From the NCBI RefSeq assembly GCF_904849725.1, contig NC_058522.1:454400844-454464843 (forward strand): a stretch of DNA of 64,000 bases, written 5' to 3'. Position 1 is the stretch's first letter. Each line of letters starts with the position of its first letter. The notes under the pieces are model-generated. The model was given only the letters and a program-made list of their open reading frames with translations, was not told where the DNA came from and made no database searches. The position numbers and the translations under genes are program-made. The DNA is from Hordeum vulgare subsp. vulgare (taxonomy: Eukaryota; Streptophyta; Magnoliopsida; Poales; Poaceae). Positions 43,119 through 55,326 of this stretch are shown piece by piece.

Positions 43119-44085
43119 ATGCAAAAACAAGCTCAATCGGTCAGAGCACGACAAGGGCAAAGGAGGCCCATTGGTGTAGAGGCGTCGAAATATTTTCCGA
43201 TGGCCCCTCGCTTGGAGAGATTATCACAAGACGATCCCCGTGGAAGGGGATTAGTTCCTGGTTTGAGCTTTGGTTAGTGTGGGTTTGGACTCGAATGGAT
43301 TTGGTTTCTAGAGCAAAATCCATATACAAAGAAAAAAAAGGAAAGGAGAACATATGTATGTACATCAGACATAGATTAGTGGAAGTAAATAGAGGAGTGA
43401 ATCCGAATATATGCACACCTTTTGCTCTGCTCACTTTTCTTTTTTTCCCTTTCATTCTTGTTATAAGATTTCATAGGACCAACATTTTTCAGCTTTATAC
43501 TACGTACTACTTCGAGAGGGGGTTGAAGATACCACCCGTTTTTGCTACATGTTTTGTGTGTTACACCCTTTATTTGAAATACATTGGATTCAACGGGACT
43601 ACCTTAATGAATCTATAGAAACTCTGAAATCTGAACTCATTATACGGTTGTTGAGTACCTATACAAATTTGAAGCACTGGAAATCCGACATCTGATTTTT
43701 AGGCATGAAAATCTGAGGTTTTTCATGATAATTTATAGTGGCGTGATGATGGAAAATATAGTGTGTAAGCATGGCAATTTTCTGAAAACAATATATAACT
43801 AAGTTGGATTTTCCATGCTCGCCAGCTAAATTTGTCATCTTTGAAGAACATAATTTGCCAGGAAAAAAATGCTTGATTTGCCATGGTAAAAAAAACAACA
43901 TCATATTTGTAGTAGAGTCCTAAAAGAATTCACTAGAAAATATCTACTTCACAGAAGGATTATTCATTTTGCGAGAAGAACCGTTTTTTCCATAATGTAG
44001 CCGTTACATCATCTGTTATGTAGGGATAATAACTTTTGTTACATGGAAAATGTGTCGAGGACTTCGATATTACATTATTCAGATG
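43119..44085 (+). repeat. 3' flank of the RING-H2 gene, copy 2
   Basis: Second copy of 41916-42675, about 85% identical by eye, with an extra ~200 bp around 43560-43910. No RING coding sequence precedes it; the sequence before 43119 is AT-rich and unrelated. Copy 2 therefore has lost, or never received, the gene. Confidence 0.82.
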
Positions 44086-44293
44086 TTGTATAAAATTGAA
44101 TGCAACCAACTATCCGATGAGATATCACTTACCTCTTGGATCGATAGGAGTACAAGGGAAGATAACCTAGCTCATTAATACTTAAATTTCCTAGAGTCGC
44201 GCAATGTAGAATTCTCTATCAAGATATTTGTAGATAAATTAGACACAAAAACATATAGATGTGACATAATACATATAAAAGGAGAACACGTTG

Positions 44294-45534
44294 CATGTGT
44301 AGGCCATCCCAACTAGATTCGACGTATGACTCGATTTTATTGTATCTAAATAAATGGAACATATTGCTCCATAGATAGAAGCATGTTATTTTATCTTTTT
44401 TTTGTTCCTTTGTTCAGATTTAGATTATTGGATTTATTTTAAGAAAATACACCAAATAACATTTGAAAGCAAAACTATTGCCAATGTTGCATTTGTAATG
44501 ATAATTGTTGAATGCTAGTAATGTTTAAGTCTTTAAATATTACCACTGCTAGTATGTGGTAGAATTTGTCAAATTTAATGTAATACTAGTTACATTTTGT
44601 GGTAATAAGATGTAAACAAGTATAAGTAGGTGATTGTGGAATTCAACTAGAGCCTCTCCAGCAATATTATGAAAATAAATTAGATGCGCCGACAGAAGCT
44701 ACCTTAACTAGCATCATGATGTTGTGTGGTTATCCCAACTCAGGACCCACCTATTCCAAACGGAACGAATCACAAGAACGCTTGAGAATCGAAGAATGGG
44801 AGGAAAGGGAAGGAGAATAGACACACATCGATGTTGGCATAAGAGAGAAGGCGAACCACCACTCACCCCTCTCTTCATGCGACATATATGTTTGTTTTGC
44901 GCGAGCTAATCATAAATCAACCCACCTAGAGGGGCATACAATGGACCTGAAGATGAACGGTGCGCACACCGACATGGCAAAAAGGTGTCCCCACCCCGAT
45001 ATTCTTCCCAATGTAGAAGAGAGCGAAACTAATGCACAAAGAGGAGAGTGACCCACGACACCAAAGCCAGGCCCAAATGAGAGTAAGGGGAGCCAATGAG
45101 ACGAGGAAAGCAGTGATGGAGAACGTGCAAGCTAAGAAGGAAAGAATGAGGAAAAGTCAGGAAGGAGGAGAATGAGACGGTTACCAAGCATATGTATGCC
45201 GCATACCTCCCATTACCCGCATGAATCAAGAATTGAGATACCTTCTCCCTTTTCTGGTTTTAGAAGTGCTATTTTTGTGTTAATGTACATATAACTCAAT
45301 TAATGTAATTAAAATTGTATGTTACAAAAGTTATCCTTTAGAAAATATATCATTTAAACATTATACTCAGTCGTGTATCATTATGCCTTATCGCTCTAGC
45401 GGAGCTAGTTGTTCCCCTCTTATGTGCATGTTTGCAGGGCAAAAGCAAGCAATTCCCCCACCCCCTCCCCCGCCCTAGGAGCAATCACCACAATGCAAAC
45501 CTACCAAAGTGAAAAATTTGACGGAGGGGAATCC
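44294..45534. repeat. 1.2-kb block, repeated at 60805-62075
   Basis: Begins GCATGTGTAGGCCATCC and shares with the second copy ATTGCTCCATAGATAGA, the CACAAAGAG/CACGACA blocks, GAGACGAG and CCTAGGAGCAAT. Divergence is large but order is kept. It contains no gene I recognise. In this copy the block ends where a Copia LTR fragment begins (45535). Confidence 0.78.
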
Positions 45535-46310
45535 TCTTGGAAATATGCCCTAGAGGCAATAATATTGTATTATTATATTTCCATATTCACGATTAAGAGT
45601 TTATATTCTATGCTATAACCACCATGATTCTGGAATATGTGATTCAGTGCAAAACTCATAGGCACGTGTGGAATGATAAACGGTAAAAAAAGGTTCCCAC
45701 TCTTGCCTCTAAGAACTGGCTCAAGTGTTGTCACTGATCTTGTTTTCCGGATCTTATGATATCGTTAGGTGTAACGATAGTACTACAACAATAATGAGAG
45801 TATGACATTAGAAGAACGATCATATTGAATCGACCCAAACTTGTTTGTTATACTTTGAGATAATATCATCTAAGATCAATTGTTTTAACACAGAGTGTTA
45901 TCATGTGTTTTATGTTCCTTTGACCATGGGAGTATCATGGTCAGTTCTTACCATACTACGAGCTTTGGGGTTTCTCAAACATGATCTGTAACTAGGTGAT
46001 CATAACGACAACTTAGAGGTTCATCGGAAAGTTTGACAAGGGACTAGATAGCTCGAGAGTGGGATTTCTCCTCCGAAAATGGTGAGATATAATTAGATCC
46101 CTCTCGGTGTGACGACATCGATCATCGTCTGGCCAGACACAGGTGACTATGTCACGGAGATACCGGAACACATGAACGAGAAAGAAGAACAAAACCAATA
46201 ACAAGAATAACGGTGTAATGAGCATGTAGATGATTCTAGTGGATACCAATGATTATCGGGTATTGTAAAATATTTAGAAGCAAAGGGAATGCCACCTGGT
46301 AACCGATGGT
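45535..46310 (+). mobile_element. Fragment of a BARE-1-related Copia LTR
   Basis: Starts TTGGAAATATGCCCTAGAGG like the BARE-1/Angela LTR, lacking only the first bases, then diverges (AATAATATTGTATTATTATA). It keeps LTR-like landmarks such as TTCCTTTGACCATGGGAG and TAACTAGGTGATCATAA. A different subfamily from the copies at 5180 and 50722. No second end is found. Confidence 0.65.
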
Positions 46311-46369
46311 TCACTCGAATATCACTCGTGTACTCATAGGGATCGATATAGACGTCCACAATTCCGCTA

Positions 46370-46924
46370 TCGATATAGACCCTCCCTCTCCCTCCCTCTT
46401 CATCTCTCTCCCTCTCCCTCTCCTTACCTATCCATCTTTCTCCCTCTCCCTCCCCATTTCCATCCCTCTCCAGCTCTCTCCCACTCACTCTCTCACTAAG
46501 TACATTGCCCTAACATAACCTAACTAACAACATTTTCACTAAGTACATTGCCCTCTCCCTCTCTCACCAAGTACTATATAAATTGCTCAAACATAACCTA
46601 ATTAACAACATTTTTCTCTAACATAACCTAACTAACAACATTTTCACTAAGTACATAACCTAACATAACCTAAGTACCATATAAATTGCTCTAACATAAC
46701 CTAACTAACAACATTTTCACTAAGTACATTGCCCTCTCCCTCTCTCACTAAGTACTATATAAATTGCTCTAACATAACCTAACTAACAACATTTTGCTGT
46801 AACATAACCTAACTAAGTACTACATATATTGCCCTAACATAAACTAACTAACAACATTTTCACTAAGTACATTGCCCTCTCCCTCTCTCGCTAAGTACTA
46901 TATAAAATGCTCTCACATAACCTA
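46370..46924. repeat. CT-rich run and CCTAACTAACAACATTTT minisatellite
   Basis: A CCCTCTCCCTCC run at 46377-46490 is followed by about seven irregular copies of a unit with CATAACCTAACTAACAACAT and CACTAAGTACATTGCCCTCT. The array resumes at 53657 after a 6.7-kb insertion. Confidence 0.85.
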
Positions 46925-47629
46925 TGTTAGAGCATATCTCTCCATATGTGGTTTTGGTAATTGATGACAATTCCTATGGACTAATGGTTGCCTTAAGTTA
47001 TATTTATAGGATTTGTCCATAGACACTTCTTGAAGTCCATCTGTTGGGTTCAAGGAGTTTATATGATGACCAAGATGGTATTCAAGGTATTATCCAAAGA
47101 ATGGTCGTAGAGACACAAGATTGATCAAGATCGTCAAACAAAGAGTAAATCAAGATGATCAACACACAATGCGTACAAGATTTACCGAGAGGGATCATGT
47201 GATCCCATGGTATGGTAAGAATTGTCCATTACTTATTTGTGTACTAACCCATGGTCTTCGTGAGAGTTCTATGTGGGGTTAGGTGTGTTTCCATGGGCTT
47301 GCGTCAAGAGAAAGATCTCATACAACCCATGGAGGATCACGTCAAGTGGTGGAGGATGGTGGCAATGGACTTGCGAAGATATGCTGAAGAGCGGCTCACC
47401 CATAGTGTGTATGAGGGAGCAATAAACTAGTCTTCATCAAGCCAACCAATCAAGAAAGGTGGTCTATCTTGAGGAAGCCAAGATCATCGTCATCTAGCTC
47501 AAGAGGACGAGGTGCAAGGTATAGGTTTGCCCTTGATAGGTTTTCTGTTTTAGGATAGATTGACGTACTGTCAAGGGGGGGGGGTCTCAAGTGAGTAGCT
47601 TGATCATATCGTTCGTTGAGAGCTCAAAC

Positions 47630-50600
47630 CATTTGCAACTCAAAGCAGGAACTGCGGAATAAGCGGAGACTGGCCAAGGACGAGGTGACGATGCGCGTCG
47701 GGAATGGTTCAAAGGTCGATGTGATCGCCGTCGGCACGCTACCTCTACATCTACCATCGGGATTAGTCTTAAACCTTAATAATTTTTATTTAGTACCAGC
47801 TTTAAGCATGAACATTGTATCATGGTCTTGCTTAATGCGAGACGACTACTCATTTAACTCAGAGAATAATGGTTGTTCTATTTATATGAGTGATATGTTT
47901 TATGGTCATGCTTCGCTGGTGAATGGTTTATTCTTGATGAATCTCGATCGTGATGTTACACATATTCATAGTGTGAGTACCAAAAGATGTAAATTTGATA
48001 ATGATAGTCCCACATACTTGTGGCACTGCCACCTTGGTCATATCGGCGTTAAGCGCATGAAGAAGCTCCATACTGATGGACTATTAGAGTCTCTTGACTT
48101 TGAATCATTTGACACATGCGAACCGTGCCTCATGGGCAAGATGACTAAGACTCCATTCTCAGGAATAATGGAGAGAGCAACCGACTTATTGGAAATAATA
48201 CATACTGATGTGTGTGGTCCGATGAACGTTGAAGCTCGCGGTGGCTATCGTTATGTTCTCACTCTCGCCGATGATTTGAGTAGGTATGGGTATATCTACT
48301 TGATGAAGCACAAATCTGAGACGTTTGAAAAGTTCAAGGAATTTCAGAGTGAGGTTGAGAATCAACGTGACAGAAAAATGAAATGTCTACAATCTGATCG
48401 TGGAGGAGAATATTTGAGTCACGAGTTTGGCACACACCTAAGGAAGTGTGGAATCGTTTCACAACTAGCGCCGCCTGGCACACCGCAACGCAAAGGAGTG
48501 TCTGAACATCGTAATCACACTTTATTAGATATGGTACGATCTATGATGTCTCTTACCGACTTACCGCTATCATTTTGGGGATACGCATTAGAAACTGCAG
48601 CATTCACTTTAAACAGGGCACCGTCTAAATCCGTTGAGACGACACCGTATGAACTATGGTTTGGCAAGAAACCTAAGTCGTCGTTTCTTAAAGTTTGGGG
48701 CTGCGATGCTTATGTGAAGAAACTTCAACCAGAAAAGCTCGAACCCAAAGCGGAGAAACGCGCATTCATAGGATACCCTAAGGAAACTATTGGGTATACC
48801 TTCTATCTTAGATCCGAAGGTAAAACCTTTGTTGCCAAGAACGGATCCTTTCTAGAGAAAGAGTTTCTCTCGAAAGAAGTAAGTGGGAGGAAGGTAGAAC
48901 TTGATGAGGTAATTACACCCCCTCTCGAACAGGATAGTAGCGCAGCACGGGAAGTTGTTCCTGTGGCGCCTACACCAACTGAAGAGGAAGTTAATGATGA
49001 TGATCATGAAGCTTCTGATCAAGTTACTACTGAACCGCGAAGGTCCACGAGGGCACGCTCTGCACTAGAGTGGTACGGCAACCCTGTGATGGAAATCATG
49101 TTGTTAGACAACGGTGAACCTTCGAACTATGAAGAAGCGATGGCGGACCCGGATTCCAACAAATGGCTTGAAGCTATGAAATCCGAGATAGGATCCATGT
49201 ATGAGAACAAAGTATGGACTTTGGTGGACTTGCCCGATGACTGGCGAGCCATAGAAAATAAATGGATCTTCAAGAAGAAGACTGATGCAAACGGTTATGT
49301 AACCGTTTACAAAGCTCGACTTGTCGCAAAGGGTTTTCGACAAATTCAAGGAGTTGACTACGAAGAGACTTTCTCTCCCGTAGCGAAGCTGAAATCAGTC
49401 TGAATCATGTTAGCAATTGCCGCCTTTTATGATTATGAAATTTGGCAAATGGACGTCAAAACAACGTTCCTTAACGGGAACCTTAAGGAAGAGTTGTATA
49501 TGATGCAACCAGAAGGTTTTGTCAACCCTAAGGGTGCTAACAAAGTGTGCAAGCTCCAACGCTCCATCTATGGGCTGGTGCAAGCATCTCGGAGTTGGAA
49601 CATTCGCTTTAATGAGGTGATTAAAGCGTTTGGGTTCATACAGGTTTACAGAGAAGCCCGTGTGTACAAGAAAGTGAGTGGGAGCTCTGTAGCTTTCCTC
49701 ATACTGTATGTGGATGACATATTATTGATGGGGAATAATATAGAGATGTTGGAGAGCATAAAGGCCTATTTGAACAAGAGTTTTTCGATGAAGGACCTTG
49801 GAGAAGCTGCATACACATTAGGCATCAAGTTCTATAGAGATAGATCGAGACGCCTCATAGGTATTTCGCAAAGCACATACCTTGACAAGATATTGAAGAA
49901 GTTCAATATGGAAAACTCAAAGAAAGGGTTCTTGCCAGTTTTGCAAGGTATGAGATTGAGTAAGACTCAGTCGCCGACCACGGCAGCAGATAGAGAGAAG
50001 ATGAGTTCTGTCCCCTACGCATCAGCCGTGGGCTCTCTAATGTATGCCATGCTGTGTACCAGACCTGATATAAACCTTGCCATAAGCTTGGTAGGGAGTT
50101 ACCAAAGTGATGCCAGTATGGAACACTCGACATCGGTCAAGAATATCCTTAAGTAACTGAAAAGGACTAAGGAAGTGTTTCTCGTTTATGGAGGTGACGA
50201 AGAGCTCGTCGTAAAGGGTTACCTCGACGCTAGCTTCGACACAGATCCGGATGACTCTAAGTCACAGACCGGATACTTATATGTGTTGAATGGTGGGGCA
50301 GTGAGCTGGTGCAGTAGCAAGCAAGAAGTCGTGGCAGCATCTACATGTGAAGCGGAGTACATAGCTGCTTCAGAAGCGGCTCATGAAGGAATTTGGATGA
50401 AGGAGCTCATCATCGACCTTGGAGTGGTTCCAAGCGCGTCGGGTCGAATGACACTCTTCTGTGATAATACTGGGCCATTGCCATAGCCAAGGAGCCCAGG
50501 TTTCACCGGAAGACGAAGCACATCAAACGCCGCTACAACTCCATCCAGGACCATGTCCAGAGTGGAGTGATAGATATTTGTAAAGTACACACGGATCTGA

Positions 50601-50650
50601 ATATTGCAGACCCGTTGACTAAACCTCTTCCACGAGCAAAACATGATCAA
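47630..50650 (+). pseudogene. BARE-1/Angela pol copy 2, 5'-truncated and broken
   Basis: Homologous to codons after the protease through the end of RNase H. The main open part 47630-49403 contains GAG-pre-integrase, integrase (TDVCGP, QSDRGGE, SEHRNH) and the start of reverse transcriptase; it closes at TGA 49401-49403, where copy 1 has CGA. 49407-50156 contains YVDD and closes at TAA, where copy 1 has TAC. 50175-50486 holds RNase H and loses frame through a missing G near 50473. The integrase glutamate context RRN of copy 1 is HRN here. Confidence 0.9.
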
Positions 50651-50709
50651 CACCATAATGCTATGGGTGTTCGATACATCACAATGTAACTAGATTATTG
50701 ACTCTAGTG

Positions 50710-50720
50710 CAAGTGGGAGA
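50710..50720 (+). promoter_or_regulatory. Polypurine tract of BARE-1/Angela copy 2
   Basis: CAAGTGGGAGA just before the 3' LTR; one purine changed to C compared with copy 1. Confidence 0.75.
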
Positions 50721-50721
50721 C

Positions 50722-52488
50722 TGTTGGAAATATGCCCTAGAGGCAATAATAAAATGGTTATTATCATATTTCCTTGTTCATGATAATTGTCTATTGTTCA
50801 TGCTATAATTGTATTAACAGGAAACAGTGATACATGTGTGAATAAATAGATCACAATGTGTCCCTAGCAAGCCTCTAGTTGGCTAGCTCGTTAGTCAATA
50901 GATGATCATGGTTTCCTGATCATGGGCATTAGATGTCATTGATAACGGGATCACGTCATTGGGAGAATGATGTGGTGGACAAGACCCAATCCTAAGTATA
51001 ACACTAGATCGTGTTGTTCGTATGCTAAAACTTTTCTAATGTCAAGTATCTTTTCCTTCGACCGTGCGATTGTGCAACTCCCGGATACCGTAGGAGTGCT
51101 TTGGGTGTATCAAACGTCACAACGTTACTGCGTGACTATAAAGGTGCACTACGGGTATCTCTGAAAGTGTTTGTTGGTTGGTACGAATCGAGATCGGGAT
51201 TTGTCACTCCGTGTGAAGGAGAGGTATCTCTGGGCCCACTCGGTAGAACATCATCATGAGCTCAATGTGACTAAGGAGTTAGTCACACGTTGACGTGCTA
51301 CGGAACGAGTAAAGAGACTTACCGGTAACGAGATTGAACAAGGTATTGGTATACCGACGATCGAATCTCGGGCGAGTTCTATACCGACAGACAAAGGGAA
51401 TCGTATACGGGATTGATTGAATCCTTGACATCGTGGTTCATCCAATGAGATCATCGTGGAGCAAGTGGGAGCCACCATGGGTATCCAGACCCCGCTGATG
51501 GTTATTGTCCAGAGAGGTGTCTCGGTCATGACTGCCTGTCTCCCGAACCCGTAGGGTCTACACACTTAAGGTTCGATGACGCTAGGGTTATAGGGAATTG
51601 TTATACGAGGTTACCGAAAGTTGTTCGGAGTCCCGGATGAGATCCCGGATGTCACGAGGAGCTCCGGAATGGTCCGGAGGTAAAGATTGATATATAGGAT
51701 GGATGGTTTTGGACGCCGGAAGTGTTTTGGGCGTCACTGGTAACGTACTGGGACCACCGGAGGTGGCCCCGGGGGTCCACCGAAGGGGGGCAACGACCCC
51801 AAGAGGCTAGATGGGCTAAGTACGGGAGGGAACCAGCCCCTAGGTGGGCTGGTGCGCCTCCCACACCCAGCCCAATGCACAAGTGGTGGGGAGAGGGGGC
51901 AACCCTAGGCACAGGTGGGCCTTAGGCCCACCAGGTGGTGCGCCACCCCCTCCCACCCTAGCCGCCGCCCCCCTTTCCCATCTGGTGGCTAGCGCACCAC
52001 CTAGGGGGGAACCCTAGGGGTGGCGCACCCCCTCCCCCTCCTCCTATAAATAGAGAGGGGTTTGGCCCTTGGGAGACAGACTTCTCCCTCTCCCTCGGCT
52101 CAGCCCTGCCCTTCTTCCTCCTCCTCTCTACCGGTGCTTGGCGAAGCCCTGCCAGGAGACCTCGTCTCTCCATCGACACCACGCCGCCGTGCTGCTGGAG
52201 TTCTTCCCCAACCTCTCCCTCCTCCTTGCTGGATCAAGGTGCGAGAGACGTCACTGGGCTGCACGTGTGTTGAACGCGGAGGTGCCGTAGTTCGGCACTA
52301 GATCGGAATCACACCGCGATCTGAATCACCGCGAGTACGACTCCATCAACCGCGTTCTAGAAATGCTTCCGCTTAGCGATCTTCAAAGGTATGAAGATGC
52401 TCTTACCCCTCTCTCGTTGCTGGTCTCACCATAGGAAGATTTGAATATGGCGTAGGAAAATTTTGAATTTATGCTACGTTTCCCAACA
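50722..52488 (+). repeat. 3' LTR of BARE-1/Angela copy 2
   Basis: 1767 bp, TGTTGG...CCAACA, with TATAAATA at 52045-52052. It diverges from both LTRs of copy 1 by more than they do from each other, so it is not a recent duplicate. Open frames at 51254-52301 are LTR shadows. Confidence 0.93.
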
Positions 52489-53656
52489 AGTAGTACCTCT
52501 CTGTGAGCGGTTGTTCTCCATCGGACTTTTTGTGAAGACTTTATCTAGCGGTAATACCGCTCCAGTCCTAGTGGTAGTACCGCTGTGCTCGGGCTGTAAG
52601 TGGGGGTAACGGTCTGATTCTTTCCCCCACTATATAAAGGGGTCCTTCTTCGCCTTGGTGTTTTCTTATCTGTTGAGCTCATGTTCTACCCCCATTGTTG
52701 ACCTTCTTATAGCTTGCTTACTCTCAGTCCCTCCAATGATTCTTGCTTGTTCTTGAGGGAAAAGAGAGAGGAGATCTAGATCCACATCTCCACCAGTCGC
52801 TTTCTCCTCTATGTGAGGGGAACCCCTTGGATCTAGATCTTGGAGTTCTTTGTGAGCTCCTTGTTCTTCCTCTTATATTTCTCCATAGATTTTGTTGTCG
52901 TGGAGGGATTTGAGTGTGAGGGACTTGTCCACTTCGTGTGTTCTTGCCATTGCATTAGTTGCATCGGTTTGAGTTCTCCACGGTGATACGTGTAAGTGAA
53001 GTTTGAGAATCTTATTACCTTTGGTACTTAGTACCCTAGATATTGTTCTTTGTGGATGCTTTGGCGTCCTAGAAGCTTGGTGGTGTCTCGGAGCTCAATC
53101 ATTGTGGTGTAAAGTTTCAGCCAAGCGTCCGGGTCTCTAATTAGGTTGTGGAGATTGCCCCGAGCAATTTGTACGGGTACCGGTGACCGCCCCCAAGGTT
53201 TGCCATTTGTACGGTTTCGGTGACCGCCCTCAAGGGTCCCTTAGTGGAATCACGACATCTTGCATTGTGCGAGGGCGTGAGGAGATTACGGTGGCCTTAG
53301 TGGCATCTTGGGGAGCATTGTGCCTCCACACCGCTCCAACGGAGATTAGCATCCGCAAGGGTGTGAACTTCAGGATATATCATCGTCTCCGCGTGCCTCG
53401 GTTATCTCTTACCCGAACCCTTTACTTATGCACTTTACTTTGTGATAGCCATATTGTTTCTTGTCATATATCTTGCTATCACTTAGTTGTTTATCTTGCT
53501 TAGCTAAGTTGTTGGTGCACATAGTTGAGCCTAGTTGTTTTAGGTTTTGTGCTTGACAAATTAAACGTTAGTTTTATTCTGCATTTGTTCAAGCCTAAAC
53601 CGTAACTATTTTAAAGCGCCTAGTCACCCCCTCTAGGCGACATCCACGTCCTTTCA

Positions 53657-53893
53657 ACCTAACTAACAACATTTTGCCCTAACTAATCTACATTACCCTA
53701 ACTAATCTACAGAGAAGAGGGGAGAGAAGAGGGGCTTATGGTGGTGAGCTCGACAGCGGCGGGTGGAGGATCTGGCGCCGACGATGTAGGAGGAGGGATG
53801 AAGGCGAGGTAGGGGCGTCCGTGTCGGCAAGGCAAGGGCAACGGCGAGGCAGGAGTGTCGGCGTGGCAGGGGCGACGGACAGGTGATGACGAG
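53657..53893. other. Continuation of the minisatellite and a GC-rich CACTA-like stretch
   Basis: 53657-53712 resumes CCTAACTAACAACATTTT. Then GAGAAGAGGGGAGAGAAGAG and a GGCGGGTGGAGGATCTGGCG-type block resemble 15300-15660 inside the CACTA element, so this is probably a remnant of another CACTA copy. Confidence 0.45.
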
Positions 53894-55326
53894 TGATGGA
53901 ACTATACTTCTTGCCCCTCGTTGGTTACCCCAAGTGGAAGGTGGAGATGTAGTCAGCAACAGATTTCCCTTACACGGGGACTGTAAGGTTTATCGAACCA
54001 GGAGGACTCCGAGGTTAAACAAGTAGGTGTCCGCTGCTCTGGCGCTAGCAGAAGACGTGGACCTACACACACATAAATAACTTTGCTCCTAACGAGTTCA
54101 GAGAGGTTGTCAATCTCTCCGGCCTTGTAGTTTGCAAAGGATCAAACACAACCAGGAATAGTGATGGTGATTGCAACCGAAAAGGAAATAAATGCAGTAA
54201 ATGATGGAGGTGTAGACAATGGTGGAAATATGGACGAGAGTACCATGATGTTCACTAGTGATGTCTCTCTCCCAAAAGATGACAAACAACTATGCTGGAT
54301 AAACAAATTACAGCTGCGCAATTGACAGAATTATAAACACACCGCAATGCTAATCATGCTACAAGATAGTTAGAGGCTCAAAAGTAATGGGCAGTACGCA
54401 AGACAAGTAGACCGTTTATCCATCAACATCTACTCACTAATCATCCACCTTGAGATATCCATCCAAAACATCTCGCTGGTATTAAGTTGCGAGCCCCACC
54501 CAAAGTGTAAACTCAAAGCAACGGACAAATGCATTAATGAACAATGCGTAAGGTAAACAATACTTGCAACCGCGGTCACAAGCACCATTGTTTTCTCCTT
54601 GGTGGCAACAACACATCCCCTAGTCTCATGTTTCTGTCACTCAACATAGCGATAGCAAGAGGATTACATATATGTCTTGATCATGTAGGGCAGCTCACAA
54701 GGACTAACCGTTGAAGCACAAGATTGGAGAGGAGACATCACATAACTACTGGTCATGGACTCATGGTCCAAGTAGGACTACTCACGGCACGTCCGGGAAG
54801 CATCCATGACGGTGGAGAAGCTCCCGGAGATCAATCCTCCCATCCGACAGGGTGCCGGGAAGGGGTCTCCTGGCGCTCCCAATCTCGAAAGCGTTGCAGC
54901 GGCGGAACGGTGGAGAAATTCGCGATTGTGGATCCTCTCCGAGGGTTTTCTATCGGAAGGGTAAATATAGGCGAAAGAAGGGCACAAGAGGCGGTGGGGC
55001 CCACCCAGGCGACCTCCTAGCACGGCCTGGGGTGGGCCGCGCGCTCTGGCTGCCGAGGCGCCCTCTGGCCCATCTTCGGTGATTCTCGTAGCTCCCGACA
55101 CGTTGATTTATATATATATTTCTCGGGATTTTTGGGGCTTCGGAAAATTGGGTAAAAGCCCGTGCAAAAAATACATCAGCAGATAGAAACTGGCACTTGG
55201 TGCACTGAGTTAGTAGGTTAGTCCAAATATGTGTAAAATGATATAAAAGTATTGAAAAACATATAACAATGTCAACCAAAAGATCATGGAACAAGCAGAA
55301 ATTATAGATACGTTTGGGACGTATCA
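53894..55326 (-). mobile_element. Solo LTR of an unassigned LTR retrotransposon, minus orientation, no target repeat
   Basis: Read on the minus strand it starts TGATACGTCCCAAACGTATC and ends ..GGGGCAAGAAGTATAGTTCCATCA, the ends of a common Triticeae LTR family that I do not name with certainty. Length 1433 bp. The bases outside (ACGAG left, CTGAC right) do not match, so the two flanks were probably not joined at insertion. Frames at 54724-55101 lie in the LTR. Confidence 0.7.

Larger units (their letters stand above)
47630..52488 (+). mobile_element. BARE-1/Angela copy 2, 5'-truncated
   Basis: Aligned to copy 1 from CATTTGCAACTCAAAGCAGG (copy 1 position 9145, just after the protease DTG) to the 3' LTR end CCCAACA. 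The 5' LTR, leader, gag and most of the protease are missing. No target repeat is recognisable at the left junction, so a deletion removed the 5' end and probably some of the host LTR. Confidence 0.92.
46925..53656 (+). mobile_element. Sirevirus-type solo LTR, split by a truncated BARE-1/Angela copy
   Basis: Starts TGTTAGAGCATATCTCTCC and ends CGTCCTTTCA; the 5-bp repeat ACCTA stands at 46920-46924 and 53657-53661. The first part is 46925-47629, the second 52489-53656. The second part has degenerate palindromes (GCGGTAATACCGC, TGGTAGTACCGC) followed by CACTATATAAAGGGG, as in the LTR at 18431. No internal Sirevirus genes remain, so this is a solo LTR (or its remnant) into which the BARE-1 copy later inserted. 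Confidence 0.83.
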
